64,000 nucleotides of DNA from Bacteroidetes bacterium 46-16 (GCA_001897835.1 MKUN01000035.1:67629-131628); one strand, 5' to 3'. Positions 43,763 through 53,022 are shown, counted from the stretch's first letter. Numbers and translations are program-made. The notes: generated from the sequence alone by a model not told the origin.

Positions 43763-44989
43763 TTACGAAGCCTTGCTTTGCCGTTGTATAGTATTTAGCC
43801 ATTCGTTGAAGATCTCTGTGTAATAATTTTGGAAATCTGCTTCGTTCAGTTGTTTTATCATATTGAGCATTTCCTGCTGAATATAACGGTCATGTTTTCC
43901 ATAATCCCATATTGGGCGGATACAGTCCTCAAATAGCTCGTGGAAGGAAGATGAAGGAACAAAAATGCGGGGCGTTTTATGGATGTCGTAACGTACAGAT
44001 GGTAACTTATGATATAGCCTGAAAGCCAGTGCGTCGGAAAGTGCCTGCAGGCTGATGACCGCTGTGCCGGGATCGTTAATGCCAGGGCTGAGTGCTTTGA
44101 TCGCAATTTCTGAAAGCTGTTTTAGACCATAGTCAGCATTTTTGTTTATAGGGTGGCCATTAAAAAAGTCTATCGATGCCAATATCTCTTTTATGCGTTG
44201 AGCTTCTGTCAATTTTTTTGAATGAACTTTTATGAATGATACATTTTTAATAAGGTAGGTGCCTTGTTTGTACAGGAAGCTTATGTACAAGTCATGCTTA
44301 CAGGCTATTTCCAGCAGTAGCGCCTCATTAAAGCTCTGGAAATAGCCCGATTCGTCTGCCCTTACTTCGGTATAAGGCAGCTCATTCCATGTGGTGTTCT
44401 CTTCTTTTAATTCGGTGTAATCCCGGCGCATGGTGTCTACTGTTTGCTTTTTCACCCGGTCAATGACCGTCTCATACTTTACCATTTGTGTCACGTAGTC
44501 GAGGAAGTAGATGAAAAGGAAAATATTGACCACTGTAAGCAATATAAGCAGGTAGATGCTCAATGCGGGTACAGCAATGCCATCACTGATATTGCGGATA
44601 GTGCTGAGCAGGAATAGCGCATATACGGTAGTGCCGATATAACAACCAAGAACTACCTGCTGAAAGCGGTTACCGATCATGCTGGTCAGTACCCTGTTGC
44701 TCATTTGCGATGCAGCCTGGTTGAGCACGATCATTACCATTGAAAAGCTGAAGACTGTAAGCGATATGATACCCGCTGCGATAGTAGCGGTAATGGTGCG
44801 GGCGGTATTGGCATCCTTCAGGCTCAGCCAGTTTAAGCTGGCTTTGATGTCTTTACCCCAGGGAGAAAAATCTATTTTAAGCATCACCCATGAGAACAAC
44901 AGGAAGCCTATGGCTATGATGGCGGGATAAAAGGCTATACTTTGAATAACCTTATTGTAATATCGCCTTAATAGCTTGATCAAATACAT
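43763..44989 (-). CDS. DUF2254 membrane protein
   Basis: 408 residues from ATG 44989. Four N-terminal membrane helices include NTARTITATIAAGIISLTVFSFSMVMIVLNQA. The C-terminal soluble half has the DUF2254 pattern, GLKQLSEIAIKALSPGINDPGTAV. Function unknown; the family resembles mechanosensitive or channel-like proteins. It has no obvious operon partner and converges with the AraC gene. Confidence 0.88.
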   Translation of the reverse strand: MYLIKLLRRYYNKVIQSIAFYPAIIAIGFLLFSWVMLKIDFSPWGKDIKASLNWLSLKDANTARTITATIAAGIISLTVFSFSMVMIVLNQAASQMSNRVLTSMIGNRFQQVVLGCYIGTTVYALFLLSTIRNISDGIAVPALSIYLLILLTVVNIFLFIYFLDYVTQMVKYETVIDRVKKQTVDTMRRDYTELKEENTTWNELPYTEVRADESGYFQSFNEALLLEIACKHDLYISFLYKQGTYLIKNVSFIKVHSKKLTEAQRIKEILASIDFFNGHPINKNADYGLKQLSEIAIKALSPGINDPGTAVISLQALSDALAFRLYHKLPSVRYDIHKTPRIFVPSSSFHELFEDCIRPIWDYGKHDRYIQQEMLNMIKQLNEADFQNYYTEIFNEWLNTIQRQSKAS

Positions 44990-45111
44990 ATTGGGGAAAT
45001 TGTGTGGTAATAATGTGTCGTAAAATGAGCATGATAAAATGATACCAAGAGCGGACCTGTTTGCCGGGCGGCATAATAATGTGCTGAATGCCAATTTTTT
45101 GTGTATAAAAT

Positions 45112-45148
45112 AAAAACGGGAGCCCCGCTAAGCGGAACTCCCGTTTTA
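45112..45148. terminator. Terminator after the VOC gene at 45165
   Basis: AAAACGGGAG pairs with CTCCCGTTTT, with inner CCGC/GCGG pairing. It has A- and T-tracts on both sides. It stops transcription from the VOC gene on the minus strand. Confidence 0.88.
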
Positions 45149-45164
45149 TATAGTATTTAGCTGT

Positions 45165-45596
45165 TTACATTCCGTTGTTTGGCTGCAGCAGGCTTACGCG
45201 GTTGCCCTCTGTATCCTGGAATGATATCCAGAGGCCCACGCCAGGGATCATCACCGGATCCATACCTGTCTCGCCTTTCTCATTCATAGCGCCCAGTATC
45301 TTGCCGCCATTGGCCTCTACAGCCTCCATGACATTCTTTATATCGGAGACCGCAATAACAACCGACGGTGCATGCGATGTGGGATCGTCGGACTTCTGGT
45401 AAAATCCCCCGTTTATAGTACCGGGTGTCTTTACCATGCCCTTATCATCCGTTTCCGCAGTGTGTGCAACTACGTAGTTGCCCATTTCGGGCCCCATCTG
45501 TTGCATATTCCAGCCCAGGGCAGATTCGTAGAATTTCTTCATGCGTTCGCGGTCGTGGTAACCCATCTCAAAGTGTACAACAGGATTGTGACTCAT
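45165..45596 (-). CDS. VOC family (glyoxalase-like) protein
   Basis: 143 residues, MSHNPVVHFEMGYHDRERMKKFYESALGW opening typical of the CFP32-like glyoxalase/bleomycin-resistance group. The C-terminal VGLWISFQDTEGNRVSLLQP carries the last conserved metal-region strand. No catalytic function assigned. Single gene with its own terminator. Confidence 0.88.
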   Translation of the reverse strand: MSHNPVVHFEMGYHDRERMKKFYESALGWNMQQMGPEMGNYVVAHTAETDDKGMVKTPGTINGGFYQKSDDPTSHAPSVVIAVSDIKNVMEAVEANGGKILGAMNEKGETGMDPVMIPGVGLWISFQDTEGNRVSLLQPNNGM

Positions 45597-45736
45597 AAAT
45601 TTTCGTTTTTTGGTTAAGAATGGTTTATGGTAAATTTAAGTTATTTGCGACCAATTGAAATGCTTTAATAGATTGATAATATAGCAGGCAGCAACAGGTC
45701 CCACATTGCTGTCCGTACATTGGTATGCCGCCTGCC

Positions 45737-46498
45737 TTACTTGAAATATTTATAAAGGCTCTTGTCCTCCCCTTTCCATTGAGCGATCTTTGCCAATGCT
45801 GTGATCAGTGGCTCCTGTATCCATGAGGGCATAAAAGGAAGATAGGACTCGCTGTAGCCTAATAGCAAAGCCATATGCCAGGGGTTTTGTGTCATATCGT
45901 TCTTTAACAGCCCGTCATTGATCAGGCCATAGGCCACCCGGAGTGTTTTTTCCAGCCCTGAAGCAGGAGTGATCTTTACGAGCAATTGTGCTTTATCTGG
46001 TCCTGCGTTTTTGAAAAAGTGCATGTGCTCCTTTTGTGCCCGTGTACTTTCTCCTTCATGCAGCATGATCTCTTTGCCTGAATTGCCGATCCTTATATTG
46101 CCTTTCAGGGCAGTGAATTCTTCAACAAAGGTCTTGTGGTAATGCCAGTCATTCCCGCCATATGGTTCCAGTTCTACCTGCACCAGTTCATATTTACCGC
46201 CGGTCTCATTGCCCGTTTGCAGAAAAGTTGCGAAATACCTGCCATCTCCATTGTAGATGGTCCTGTCGGTCCTGTTGCCAACACTGCGATCGAGCGGGGG
46301 CAGGAAGCAGGCAAAAAGGACTATGGCCCCGTAAGCAAAAAGTAGCAGAAAGACGGGCAAACCTATGAGCGTATACAAGAGCTTGAGCCCAATCGCTCTT
46401 TGTCCCCGCCAAACCCTCACCAGGCCCACCGGGTAGAGCAGGAACGACATGCCCCTCAATATTTTTTTGACAGTTAATACTTTATTTTTTTCATGCAT
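45737..46498 (-). CDS. Membrane protein with a C-terminal cupin domain
   Basis: 253 residues from ATG 46498. Two hydrophobic segments in the first 80 residues (MSFLLYPVGLVRVWRG and LYTLIGLPVFLLLFAYGAIVLFACFL) precede a cupin domain (about 110-210, GGNDWHYHKTFVEEFTALKGNIRI with two His and one Glu of the cupin metal site). It is divergent from an AraC regulator gene, which may control it. Substrate unknown. Confidence 0.78.
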   Translation of the reverse strand: MHEKNKVLTVKKILRGMSFLLYPVGLVRVWRGQRAIGLKLLYTLIGLPVFLLLFAYGAIVLFACFLPPLDRSVGNRTDRTIYNGDGRYFATFLQTGNETGGKYELVQVELEPYGGNDWHYHKTFVEEFTALKGNIRIGNSGKEIMLHEGESTRAQKEHMHFFKNAGPDKAQLLVKITPASGLEKTLRVAYGLINDGLLKNDMTQNPWHMALLLGYSESYLPFMPSWIQEPLITALAKIAQWKGEDKSLYKYFK

Positions 46499-46512
46499 AA
46501 TCGCCTGGTGTT

Positions 46513-46520
46513 TATTTTTG
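46513..46520 (+). promoter_or_regulatory. -7 box of the AraC regulator gene at 46582
   Basis: TATTTTTG fits TAnnTTTG and lies 61 bases before the ATG. On the other strand CAATTTTG (46524-46531) may serve the cupin gene. Confidence 0.45.
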
Positions 46521-46581
46521 CACAAAATTGGACCTTCCCGGGAAGAATTACTTAGGGTAAAGGGATTTTGATTTAGGATAA

Positions 46582-47562
46582 ATGGATAAGATCGAAGCAT
46601 CATACTGGCCGGATGTGTTTAGCCAAAATGACTTAAGCATACCATATAGCAGCGAACGCTATACGGAAACCTTATATAGCTTCAGCGAACCGGGACTGGC
46701 CCGTGGGTCATCTCTTTCCATAGCAACGCCGGATATGAAGCTTACCCGCTTTAGCATTGCACCGGAACGCATTTTACAATTAAAAGATGCGGAAGGGAGT
46801 GAATCTGCAGAGTCGGTCTTCATACTGGAGGGGAACGTGAGATCAAGTTTCCCCGGCTATAAGTCTTCACTGCAGTTTGGCAAGGAAGCTCACAGTCTGC
46901 AGTACAATACCCATTTTGCCGGCGAGCACATTATATATCCCGGTCTTTTCAGCGCGATGAGCATTACTTATGACCTGGATTTTTTGAGATCAATTTTACA
47001 ATCGGCAGGGTCGCGGGAACTGGATATACTATGTGAGCATATAGCCTGCAAAAAGAGCCTGCTGGCATTCCCGGGTTCGGTACAGTGGAATTTCCGGGTA
47101 AAGGAAGTAGTTCATGCTATACTGCATTGCTCTTTTACGGGCATAACAAAGTATATATTCATTGAAAGCAAAATGATGGAGCTACTGTCCTTGCAACTGG
47201 AAGAGATGAATAAGCAGCCTTCTGCTAATGATAAATGGAGCAGGCAGGACATCGAAAAGCTGCAGGCTGTGAAGGCATATATTGAGCAGTGTTATTTAGA
47301 ACCCGCAACCCTGAAAGAGATCGGCCTTCGTTTTCAGCTCAATGAATTCAAGTTGAAGAAAGGCTACAAGGCATTATTCGGCACAACGGTATTTGGCCAT
47401 ATCATAAGCTTAAGGTTACAAAAGGCCAGGAAATTGCTGCAGGACAAGGAGATGACTGTAACTGAGGTAGCCTATTATATTGGATATAAAAATGCAGGAA
47501 GCTTTTCTGCAGAATTCAAGAAACGATATGGCTATAGTCCTATTGAGGTCGGCACAAACTGA
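46582..47562 (+). CDS. AraC family transcriptional regulator (PchR-like)
   Basis: 326 residues. The C-terminal part has the HTH motifs TLKEIGLRFQLNEFKLKKGYKALFG and TVTEVAYYIGYKNAGSFSAEFKKRYGYSPIEV. This spacing (LKxGFxxxFG) is that of the PchR group, which controls siderophore and outer-membrane genes. Divergent from the cupin gene. The effector is unknown. Confidence 0.9.
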   Translation: MDKIEASYWPDVFSQNDLSIPYSSERYTETLYSFSEPGLARGSSLSIATPDMKLTRFSIAPERILQLKDAEGSESAESVFILEGNVRSSFPGYKSSLQFGKEAHSLQYNTHFAGEHIIYPGLFSAMSITYDLDFLRSILQSAGSRELDILCEHIACKKSLLAFPGSVQWNFRVKEVVHAILHCSFTGITKYIFIESKMMELLSLQLEEMNKQPSANDKWSRQDIEKLQAVKAYIEQCYLEPATLKEIGLRFQLNEFKLKKGYKALFGTTVFGHIISLRLQKARKLLQDKEMTVTEVAYYIGYKNAGSFSAEFKKRYGYSPIEVGTN

Positions 47563-47698
47563 ATCCTTTAGCAGGTTATGATTTAATTTCAAATTTTAGT
47601 TACTTGCAGTGCTATAAGCATCCCGCCGCAGTATAACGACCTTTTTAAACCCCAATACATTTCAGCTGCTCTGCTGAAAACTTATGGTAATAGACAAC

Positions 47699-48673
47699 AT
47701 GAAAGCAGTACAACATACGCAGTATGGTGGCCCCGAAGTGCTTGCTATAGCTGAGGTGGATAAACCCATTCCGGAAGCAGGTCAACTTTTGATAGAAGTA
47801 CATGCCGCTAGCGTCAACAGGACCGATTGCGCTATATTATCAGCACAGCCGTTTATCATGCGGTTTTTCACCGGGCTGCTACGGCCCCGGCTTTCCATCA
47901 CCGGCACCGATTTTGCAGGTGTGGTTAAAGAGGCCGGTGCTAATACGCACCGCTTTAAAGCAGGCGACCGCGTTTTTGGCTTCAACGACAGGGGGCTTTC
48001 TTCGCATGCCGGGTATTTATGCATCCCGGAAAATAAGGCTATCGCGTTGATCCCAGGGGGCTTTACTTTTCAGCAGGCGGCTGCAAGCCTTGAGGCTGCG
48101 CATTATGCATATTACTTTATCCATAAGATCAAAATAAGCCGGGGCCAAAAGGTGTTGATAAATGGTGCGACCGGTGGTATAGGTTCGGCCCTTGTGCAAT
48201 TCATGAAGTATTATGGAGCAGATATAACGGCTACATGCCGTGCTGAACATTTTGAACTGGTAAAAAGCATTGGGGCAGATGAGGTGATAGATTATACCAC
48301 TACCGACTTTGCGCGTAGTGATGTGCAATATGACCTTATACTGGATGCAGTAGGGAAGAGCAGCTACAAGCGTTGTAAGCGTTCATTAAGCCCCGCGGGA
48401 CTGTATATATCATCGGAAGCGGGACCTTTCGCGCAAAACATTTTCCTTTCGATGTTGCGACCGTTGACCGGTGGTAAAAAGGTGATCTTCCCCGTGCCGG
48501 GCAGTATACAGGAAAGTATGGATTTTGTGCAAGGGCTTATCAGTAAAGGTGAATTCAAGCCACTTATTGACCGGGAGTTTACACTTGAACAAATAAAAGA
48601 GGCTTTCCAATATGTAGCTTCCGGGCAGAAGCTGGGGAATGTGCTTATCAGGATGAATGTGGAGCAGAAGTAG
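47699..48673 (+). CDS. Zinc-independent NAD(P)-dependent alcohol dehydrogenase / quinone oxidoreductase
   Basis: 324-residue MDR protein starting MKAVQHTQYGGPEVLAIAE (the in-frame ATG at 47684 adds five residues). It has the cofactor loop INGATGGIGSALVQF (about 148-162), the TDFAGVVKEAG segment and a C-terminal LGNVLIRM. No structural zinc Cys cluster, so the quinone-reductase type is more likely than a zinc alcohol dehydrogenase. Confidence 0.88.
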   Translation: MKAVQHTQYGGPEVLAIAEVDKPIPEAGQLLIEVHAASVNRTDCAILSAQPFIMRFFTGLLRPRLSITGTDFAGVVKEAGANTHRFKAGDRVFGFNDRGLSSHAGYLCIPENKAIALIPGGFTFQQAAASLEAAHYAYYFIHKIKISRGQKVLINGATGGIGSALVQFMKYYGADITATCRAEHFELVKSIGADEVIDYTTTDFARSDVQYDLILDAVGKSSYKRCKRSLSPAGLYISSEAGPFAQNIFLSMLRPLTGGKKVIFPVPGSIQESMDFVQGLISKGEFKPLIDREFTLEQIKEAFQYVASGQKLGNVLIRMNVEQK

Positions 48674-48753
48674 ACTATCAGGCTCATTAATTTCGCTCTT
48701 TGTTGATGTGATTACGCTAAGTGCCTTATCTTTATTTGCCAAATAAAAGCAGC

Positions 48754-49104
48754 ATGGATAATACCCGCGTTTACAGAATGTTATTTGCAAGCGTCTATCC
48801 TTTATACATAAAAAAGGCAGAGAAAAAGGGACGGACCAAAGAAGATGTTGACACGGTCATTTTCTGGTTGACCGGTTATGATGAAAAGACCTTGCAACAG
48901 CAGATAGATAAAAAGAGCGATTTCGAGACCTTCTTCGCTGAAGCGCCAAGGCTTAATCCGAATGTGTCAAAGATAACAGGTTTGATCTGCGGATACCGTG
49001 TTGAAGAGATCGAGGATAAGCTCATGCAGAAAGTACGTTACCTCGATAAGCTTGTAGATGAAGTGGCAAAAGGCAAGGCGATGGAAAAGATATTGAGGAA
49101 GTGA
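48754..49104 (+). CDS. DUF2200 family protein
   Basis: 116 residues from ATG 48754. [33 protein letters not shown] and [18 protein letters not shown] with [28 protein letters not shown] match the DUF2200 family, common in bacteria and of unknown function, small and soluble. A TATCTTTA sequence 24 bases upstream may be the -7 box. Confidence 0.9.
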   Translation: MDNTRVYRMLFASVYPLYIKKAEKKGRTKEDVDTVIFWLTGYDEKTLQQQIDKKSDFETFFAEAPRLNPNVSKITGLICGYRVEEIEDKLMQKVRYLDKLVDEVAKGKAMEKILRK

Positions 49105-49142
49105 TATGTGCAAGAACTGGAGGGGCCAAATAGTCTTGCGGG

Positions 49143-51776
49143 CTAGTAAACAATAGTTACACCGGCACCCCAACCCATATCGCTATCATAATGTGTAGAA
49201 AGGTCAAGCCATTTGCGAACTATGTATTTTAAACCGGCTGCATATTCCAAATCGGTATTCCACATCGCATTCAGGCGAAGACGTGGTGTTAACGGAATAT
49301 CTTCCCGGCCGACCTGGAAACGAAGTTTCCCTTTACTGTCGATTCTTAGCTGTGTTTTTATCAGCATTGGCAGAGTGTATTCAATACCTGCTACAATTGC
49401 CTGCCTGTTGTTTTGATTGCTTAACTGGCCAAAAGTATTTTCTGTAAGTTTATTAACGCGTGTATTTCTATGAAAATCGAAACCAACGAAGGGATACCAC
49501 CATTGCCTTTTGCCCAAATACCTTCCAACATATGTTTCACTTTCATAACCATATTCGGGATGGATGCCCACGCGCCATTCTGTTCTTAATTCGTATCTAT
49601 CACCGGATAACATGATCTTGCCATCGCTGCCATTGCTTTCGAGCCCGATTTCCGCCATTGGATGCAGCATGCCTTCGCCCCGGATAAATTTATTGTAAGC
49701 TTTATCCTTATCTGGCAATTCCGGGTTGGGAAGAGAATTTTTATATCTAAAAACATTCCCCATTCCGGCCATCATATGATATAAGATATGGCAGTGAAAA
49801 AACCAGTCTCCATCCTGGCTGCCTGCAAATTCAATGGTATCCCGTTCCATTGGCATGATGTCGAGTACATTTTTTTGTGGTGCATACTCACCTGCACCAT
49901 TCAGCACCCTGAAATCATGTCCATGTAAATGCATGGGATGACGCATCATCGAATTGTTGTATAGAATAATGCGAACATTCTGTCCCTTTTGAATTAAAAT
50001 CTTATCCCATTCTCTTATCACTTTATTATTAATGCTCCAAACATAGCGGTTCATGTTGCCAGTAAGTTCAAATTCCAGGGTTTTATATGGCGCATCAGGT
50101 AAAATGGTTTTGTGCGGCGATCGCAGCATAGCATAATTAAGTGTAACTATGGAGGCTGAAGCATTTGCATTCATTCCTTGCATATCGATCATATTGGCAG
50201 TTTCATTAGTGTCATTTTGCTTTATATTGTCTTGTTCGTTTTGAACTCCCGGATTGTTTATCTCATCATACATTACGGTATTCATATCCATTTTCTGCAG
50301 CGCCATGTCCATGTCCATCTTTTTCATGTCACCATTCATCTTCATCATATTGTTCATCATCTTCATTCCTTCAAAATACCTGAGGCGGGGGAGTTTTGGG
50401 GCTGATATTTTTATGCCATTCCCCAGCCAAAGCGACGCGGATTTAGTACGATCTTCAGGCGTTGCACTCAATTCGTAGCTCATACTGTCGGGTACTGTAA
50501 CCACTACGTCATATGTTTCAGAAACGCCTACGATCAGCCTGTCAACTTTAACAGGTACGACGTCATTTCCGTCATTGGCAATCACTGTCATTTTCCCACC
50601 ACCATATTGTACCCAGAAATAGGACGAGCCTCCTGCATTCACGATTCGTAATCGTATCCTGTCACCTTTTTTATATTGTTTTGCCTCACTTTCCGGGCGG
50701 CCATTAATAAGGAACCGATCGTAATACACATCGCTTACATCCATCGCATTCATACGTTTCCACTCATTAACGACCTTCGTCCCGAAATGACCGTTAACAA
50801 TAGCTTCTGAATAACTTTGTGTACTGCCCTTTTTGATAGCATACCAGTCGTTTACAGTACGCAGGCGGCGTAATACCTGGCCGGGCTTTTCGTCAGTCCA
50901 TTCACTTAACACGATCGTTTGTTCTTTATTATAACTTCCATTCCCCTTTTCAGGCATTTTCATTGCCATTTGCATGTGATTATTGCCCATCTCCATGCCG
51001 CTGGGCATAGTTTGTATATCATTGCCTGGTACCTGCATTACTGGCAGGTCGTACTTCTGTTGTGGTCTTTTTTTGAAAATCAATGCTCCGTATATGCCTG
51101 CCTGTTCCTGCAATCCACTATGTGAATGATACCAATAGGTCCCGTTTTGTTGTACCGCGAACTTGTATAAATGTGTTTCGCCGGTATGTACTGGCTGTGT
51201 GGTAAGATAGGGAACACCGTCGAACTGGTTAGGGAGGATAACTCCATGCCAGTGAATAGAGGTTTCGTCCCTGGCGAAATTGTGGACATATATTTCTGCT
51301 GTGTCCCCTTCCGTAAAAACCAGGTCGGGACCAGGGATAGCACCGTTTATGGCGTATGCATGTTTGTGTTTTCCTGTATAGTTTACCATCGTGTCGGTAA
51401 TGAACAGGTCGTAACGAACCGTTTTTCCCGGGTGTAAGTCAATTGTTCCTGTAAATACCGGTATGGAGAGCGTGTCATAGTTCATTTCCCCGGAACTTTT
51501 CAACTGCATATCTTTCCCTTTGGAAGCAGCAGATTGCTCCATTTTACTTTTTGCGTTTTTTCGTAAAGGAATTTTTGTTTTCTTCCTCTCTAAACTCATT
51601 CCGCATTTAGGACATCTGCCGGGATTTTCGCTTTGCACTTCCGGGTGCATAGGGCATACGTAAATTTCCCGTGTGGTGGTTTGCGTATTTCCTGCAGGTA
51701 TGCCGTGATTCTTATGCTGAGCAAAAACAGCTGCAGATACCAGTATTTGTGTCGCTATTAGGAGGATATATTTCAT
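49143..51776 (-). CDS. Multicopper oxidase fused to a CopB-like outer-membrane barrel
   Basis: 877 residues that appear to combine CopA and CopB. After the signal peptide (1-19) there is a heavy-metal-binding domain (IYVCPMHPEVQSENPGRCPKCG, about 38-65), three cupredoxin domains of a copper oxidase with HWHG, YWYHSHSG, HPMHLHGHDF and HCHILYH (copper ligands), and a Met-rich insert (MKMMNNMMKMNGDMKKMDM). The last 190 residues are barrel-like, with IRK...YESETYVGRYLGKRQWWYPFVG as in CopB. It would oxidise Cu(I) in the periplasm and be anchored to the outer membrane. Last gene of the copper operon. Confidence 0.9.
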   Translation of the reverse strand: MKYILLIATQILVSAAVFAQHKNHGIPAGNTQTTTREIYVCPMHPEVQSENPGRCPKCGMSLERKKTKIPLRKNAKSKMEQSAASKGKDMQLKSSGEMNYDTLSIPVFTGTIDLHPGKTVRYDLFITDTMVNYTGKHKHAYAINGAIPGPDLVFTEGDTAEIYVHNFARDETSIHWHGVILPNQFDGVPYLTTQPVHTGETHLYKFAVQQNGTYWYHSHSGLQEQAGIYGALIFKKRPQQKYDLPVMQVPGNDIQTMPSGMEMGNNHMQMAMKMPEKGNGSYNKEQTIVLSEWTDEKPGQVLRRLRTVNDWYAIKKGSTQSYSEAIVNGHFGTKVVNEWKRMNAMDVSDVYYDRFLINGRPESEAKQYKKGDRIRLRIVNAGGSSYFWVQYGGGKMTVIANDGNDVVPVKVDRLIVGVSETYDVVVTVPDSMSYELSATPEDRTKSASLWLGNGIKISAPKLPRLRYFEGMKMMNNMMKMNGDMKKMDMDMALQKMDMNTVMYDEINNPGVQNEQDNIKQNDTNETANMIDMQGMNANASASIVTLNYAMLRSPHKTILPDAPYKTLEFELTGNMNRYVWSINNKVIREWDKILIQKGQNVRIILYNNSMMRHPMHLHGHDFRVLNGAGEYAPQKNVLDIMPMERDTIEFAGSQDGDWFFHCHILYHMMAGMGNVFRYKNSLPNPELPDKDKAYNKFIRGEGMLHPMAEIGLESNGSDGKIMLSGDRYELRTEWRVGIHPEYGYESETYVGRYLGKRQWWYPFVGFDFHRNTRVNKLTENTFGQLSNQNNRQAIVAGIEYTLPMLIKTQLRIDSKGKLRFQVGREDIPLTPRLRLNAMWNTDLEYAAGLKYIVRKWLDLSTHYDSDMGWGAGVTIVY

Positions 51777-51816
51777 CGTGTACTGATTTGTATCGGAGAC
51801 TTATCAGCTGTGTATG

Positions 51817-52290
51817 TTATTGAATCGTTTCAGCTACTTTGCCGCAGGTCAGCATTTTGCTTCCATAGTAGGGGTTTTCAATATCTTTTTCATTGCTTAA
51901 CCACGATGCTTTTTTCATCGGGCAATATTGAATATATGCTGGCTTATCAGTCAACTTTTGGTTCCTGGCCAACAGTATCATATTTGCAGAGAAATTGGCA
52001 AATGCCACCCGCTGTTTTTCAATGTTATCTGTATTAGCAATTGTTCCAGCATCAATGAGCAACGTATTTACATTTCCCTCGGATATTATTTTATAGGAAA
52101 TGCCGTTCAGGTTTTCGATGAACAATGTAGCATTTTTACGTGCAGATCTGTTGTCATCTGCAGCCAGGGCATCTTTAATTTGATAGTATGTCTGGAGCGC
52201 CAGCGTAAGTCGGGAGTTTGTAATACTATCCTGCGCCAGTAATGAATTACTTACTGTAAAAAAAATAACAGCCAAAGCGAGTTTTCTCAT
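51817..52290 (-). CDS. DUF3347 periplasmic protein
   Basis: 157 residues with signal peptide (1-19, LLAQ). The helical DUF3347 domain shows LQTYYQIKDALAADD and ends with CPMKKASWLSNEKDIENPYYGSKMLTCG, a Cys-containing tail typical of proteins next to copper exporters. Bacteroidota copies stand next to copper/zinc transport genes. Operon with the HMA gene above and the copper oxidase gene below. Confidence 0.85.
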   Translation of the reverse strand: MRKLALAVIFFTVSNSLLAQDSITNSRLTLALQTYYQIKDALAADDNRSARKNATLFIENLNGISYKIISEGNVNTLLIDAGTIANTDNIEKQRVAFANFSANMILLARNQKLTDKPAYIQYCPMKKASWLSNEKDIENPYYGSKMLTCGKVAETIQ

Positions 52291-52331
52291 TGTTTATTGG
52301 TTTGAAGTGATAACTGTTTGGATATTTATCG

Positions 52332-52544
52332 TCATTGATCAACCTTTTCCGCCTTAAATCCCGCCGTATTAACGATATCTTCAACCATTACGTCAGTCAG
52401 GCTGTCAGTTTCAACAGTAAGTATTTTTCCTTCACTTTGAGTATCTACTGTCCAATGTTTTATTTCATTGTTGGCATTTAAATATGGAGTAATGGATGCT
52501 ATGCAACCATTACAGTTGATATTTGTTTTGAAATAGTATTTCAT
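52332..52544 (-). CDS. Heavy-metal-associated (HMA) copper chaperone-like protein
   Basis: 70 residues from ATG 52544. The HMA metal motif is INCNGCIASI (M/L-x-C-x-x-C), with strand-helix-strand pattern following (VDTQSEGKILTVETD). It would carry Cu(I) in the cytoplasm or, as the fold is small and has no signal, bind it there. First gene of the copper operon; the operator-like repeats at 52588-52680 lie upstream. Confidence 0.88.
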   Translation of the reverse strand: MKYYFKTNINCNGCIASITPYLNANNEIKHWTVDTQSEGKILTVETDSLTDVMVEDIVNTAGFKAEKVDQ

Positions 52545-52587
52545 AGTTTGTGTTTCTTGCAAAGTTCGTTCAATAAGATCTTATAAA

Positions 52588-52680
52588 TGTTATACCATTT
52601 TGGGAATGTGTTATACTTTAATGATCTAATTCAGTAGTATTCCATTTGTTTTTTTAAGCGTTATGTCACCCCAGTTATAC
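52588..52680. promoter_or_regulatory. GTTATAC direct repeats upstream of the copper operon
   Basis: TGTTATAC stands at 52588-52595 and 52609-52616 (21 bases apart, two helical turns), and AGTTATAC at 52673-52680 (64 bases further). Direct repeats at this spacing are typical of response-regulator or AraC-type binding sites. Located between the copper operon and the arginine promoter. Confidence 0.45.
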
Positions 52681-52720
52681 ATTAAGATAAAAAGCGTTCG
52701 CATAAAAGGTGAGAATTTCG

Positions 52721-52728
52721 TACCTTTG
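52721..52728 (+). promoter_or_regulatory. -7 box of the arginine leader
   Basis: TACCTTTG fits TAnnTTTG. Transcription would start near 52735, about 38 bases before the short ORF at 52773. A TTTG is not seen at normal spacing. Confidence 0.5.
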
Positions 52729-52772
52729 CACTGTTAGAAATTTAAAGCGCTCTTTTTTATTACGATAAAGAG

Positions 52773-52907
52773 ATGAAAAAAACCTTTCTTATTTCGTCCG
52801 ATCATACTCCTGTACACGTTGCAGAGTCCGGGCATGGTTTTTTTGCTGCGACCATTTTAGGTTCAGTTTTTTGTTTTCGCGCTACCTCCTTCAGGGTACG
52901 ACGTTGA
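52773..52907 (+). CDS. Candidate arginine leader peptide (44 residues)
   Basis: A 44-residue ORF, starting MKKTFLISSDHTPVHVAESG and ending CFRATSFRVRR directly before TGA. Four of its last ten residues are arginine (codons CGC, AGG, CGA, CGT). It lies between a promoter-like box and the arginine operon, the layout of a leader peptide that senses charged tRNA-Arg. The Arg codon segment CTCCTTC (52886-52892) can pair with GAAGGAG (52960-52966) downstream of two hairpins. Not a known family; coding status is inferred. Confidence 0.5.
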   Translation: MKKTFLISSDHTPVHVAESGHGFFAATILGSVFCFRATSFRVRR

Positions 52908-52920
52908 TACCTTGTTATTC

Positions 52921-52966
52921 CAACAGTAATACCTGTTGATGAGTCCCGAAGGGACTTGGGAAGGAG
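52921..52966 (+). promoter_or_regulatory. Hairpin pair in the arginine-operon leader
   Basis: CAACAG-TAATAC-CTGTTG (52921-52938) and AGTCCC-GAA-GGGACT (52942-52956) are consecutive hairpins after the short ORF. GAAGGAG (52960-52966) can pair with the Arg-codon segment CTCCTTC. No U-tract follows the second hairpin, so a plain terminator is not evident; control may act at translation or by an unseen element. Confidence 0.5.
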
Positions 52967-53022
52967 TATTTATACAACTTTGCAGCGGCATATGTTTTGT
53001 CCGTTTGCATCCGTAATTTTTA

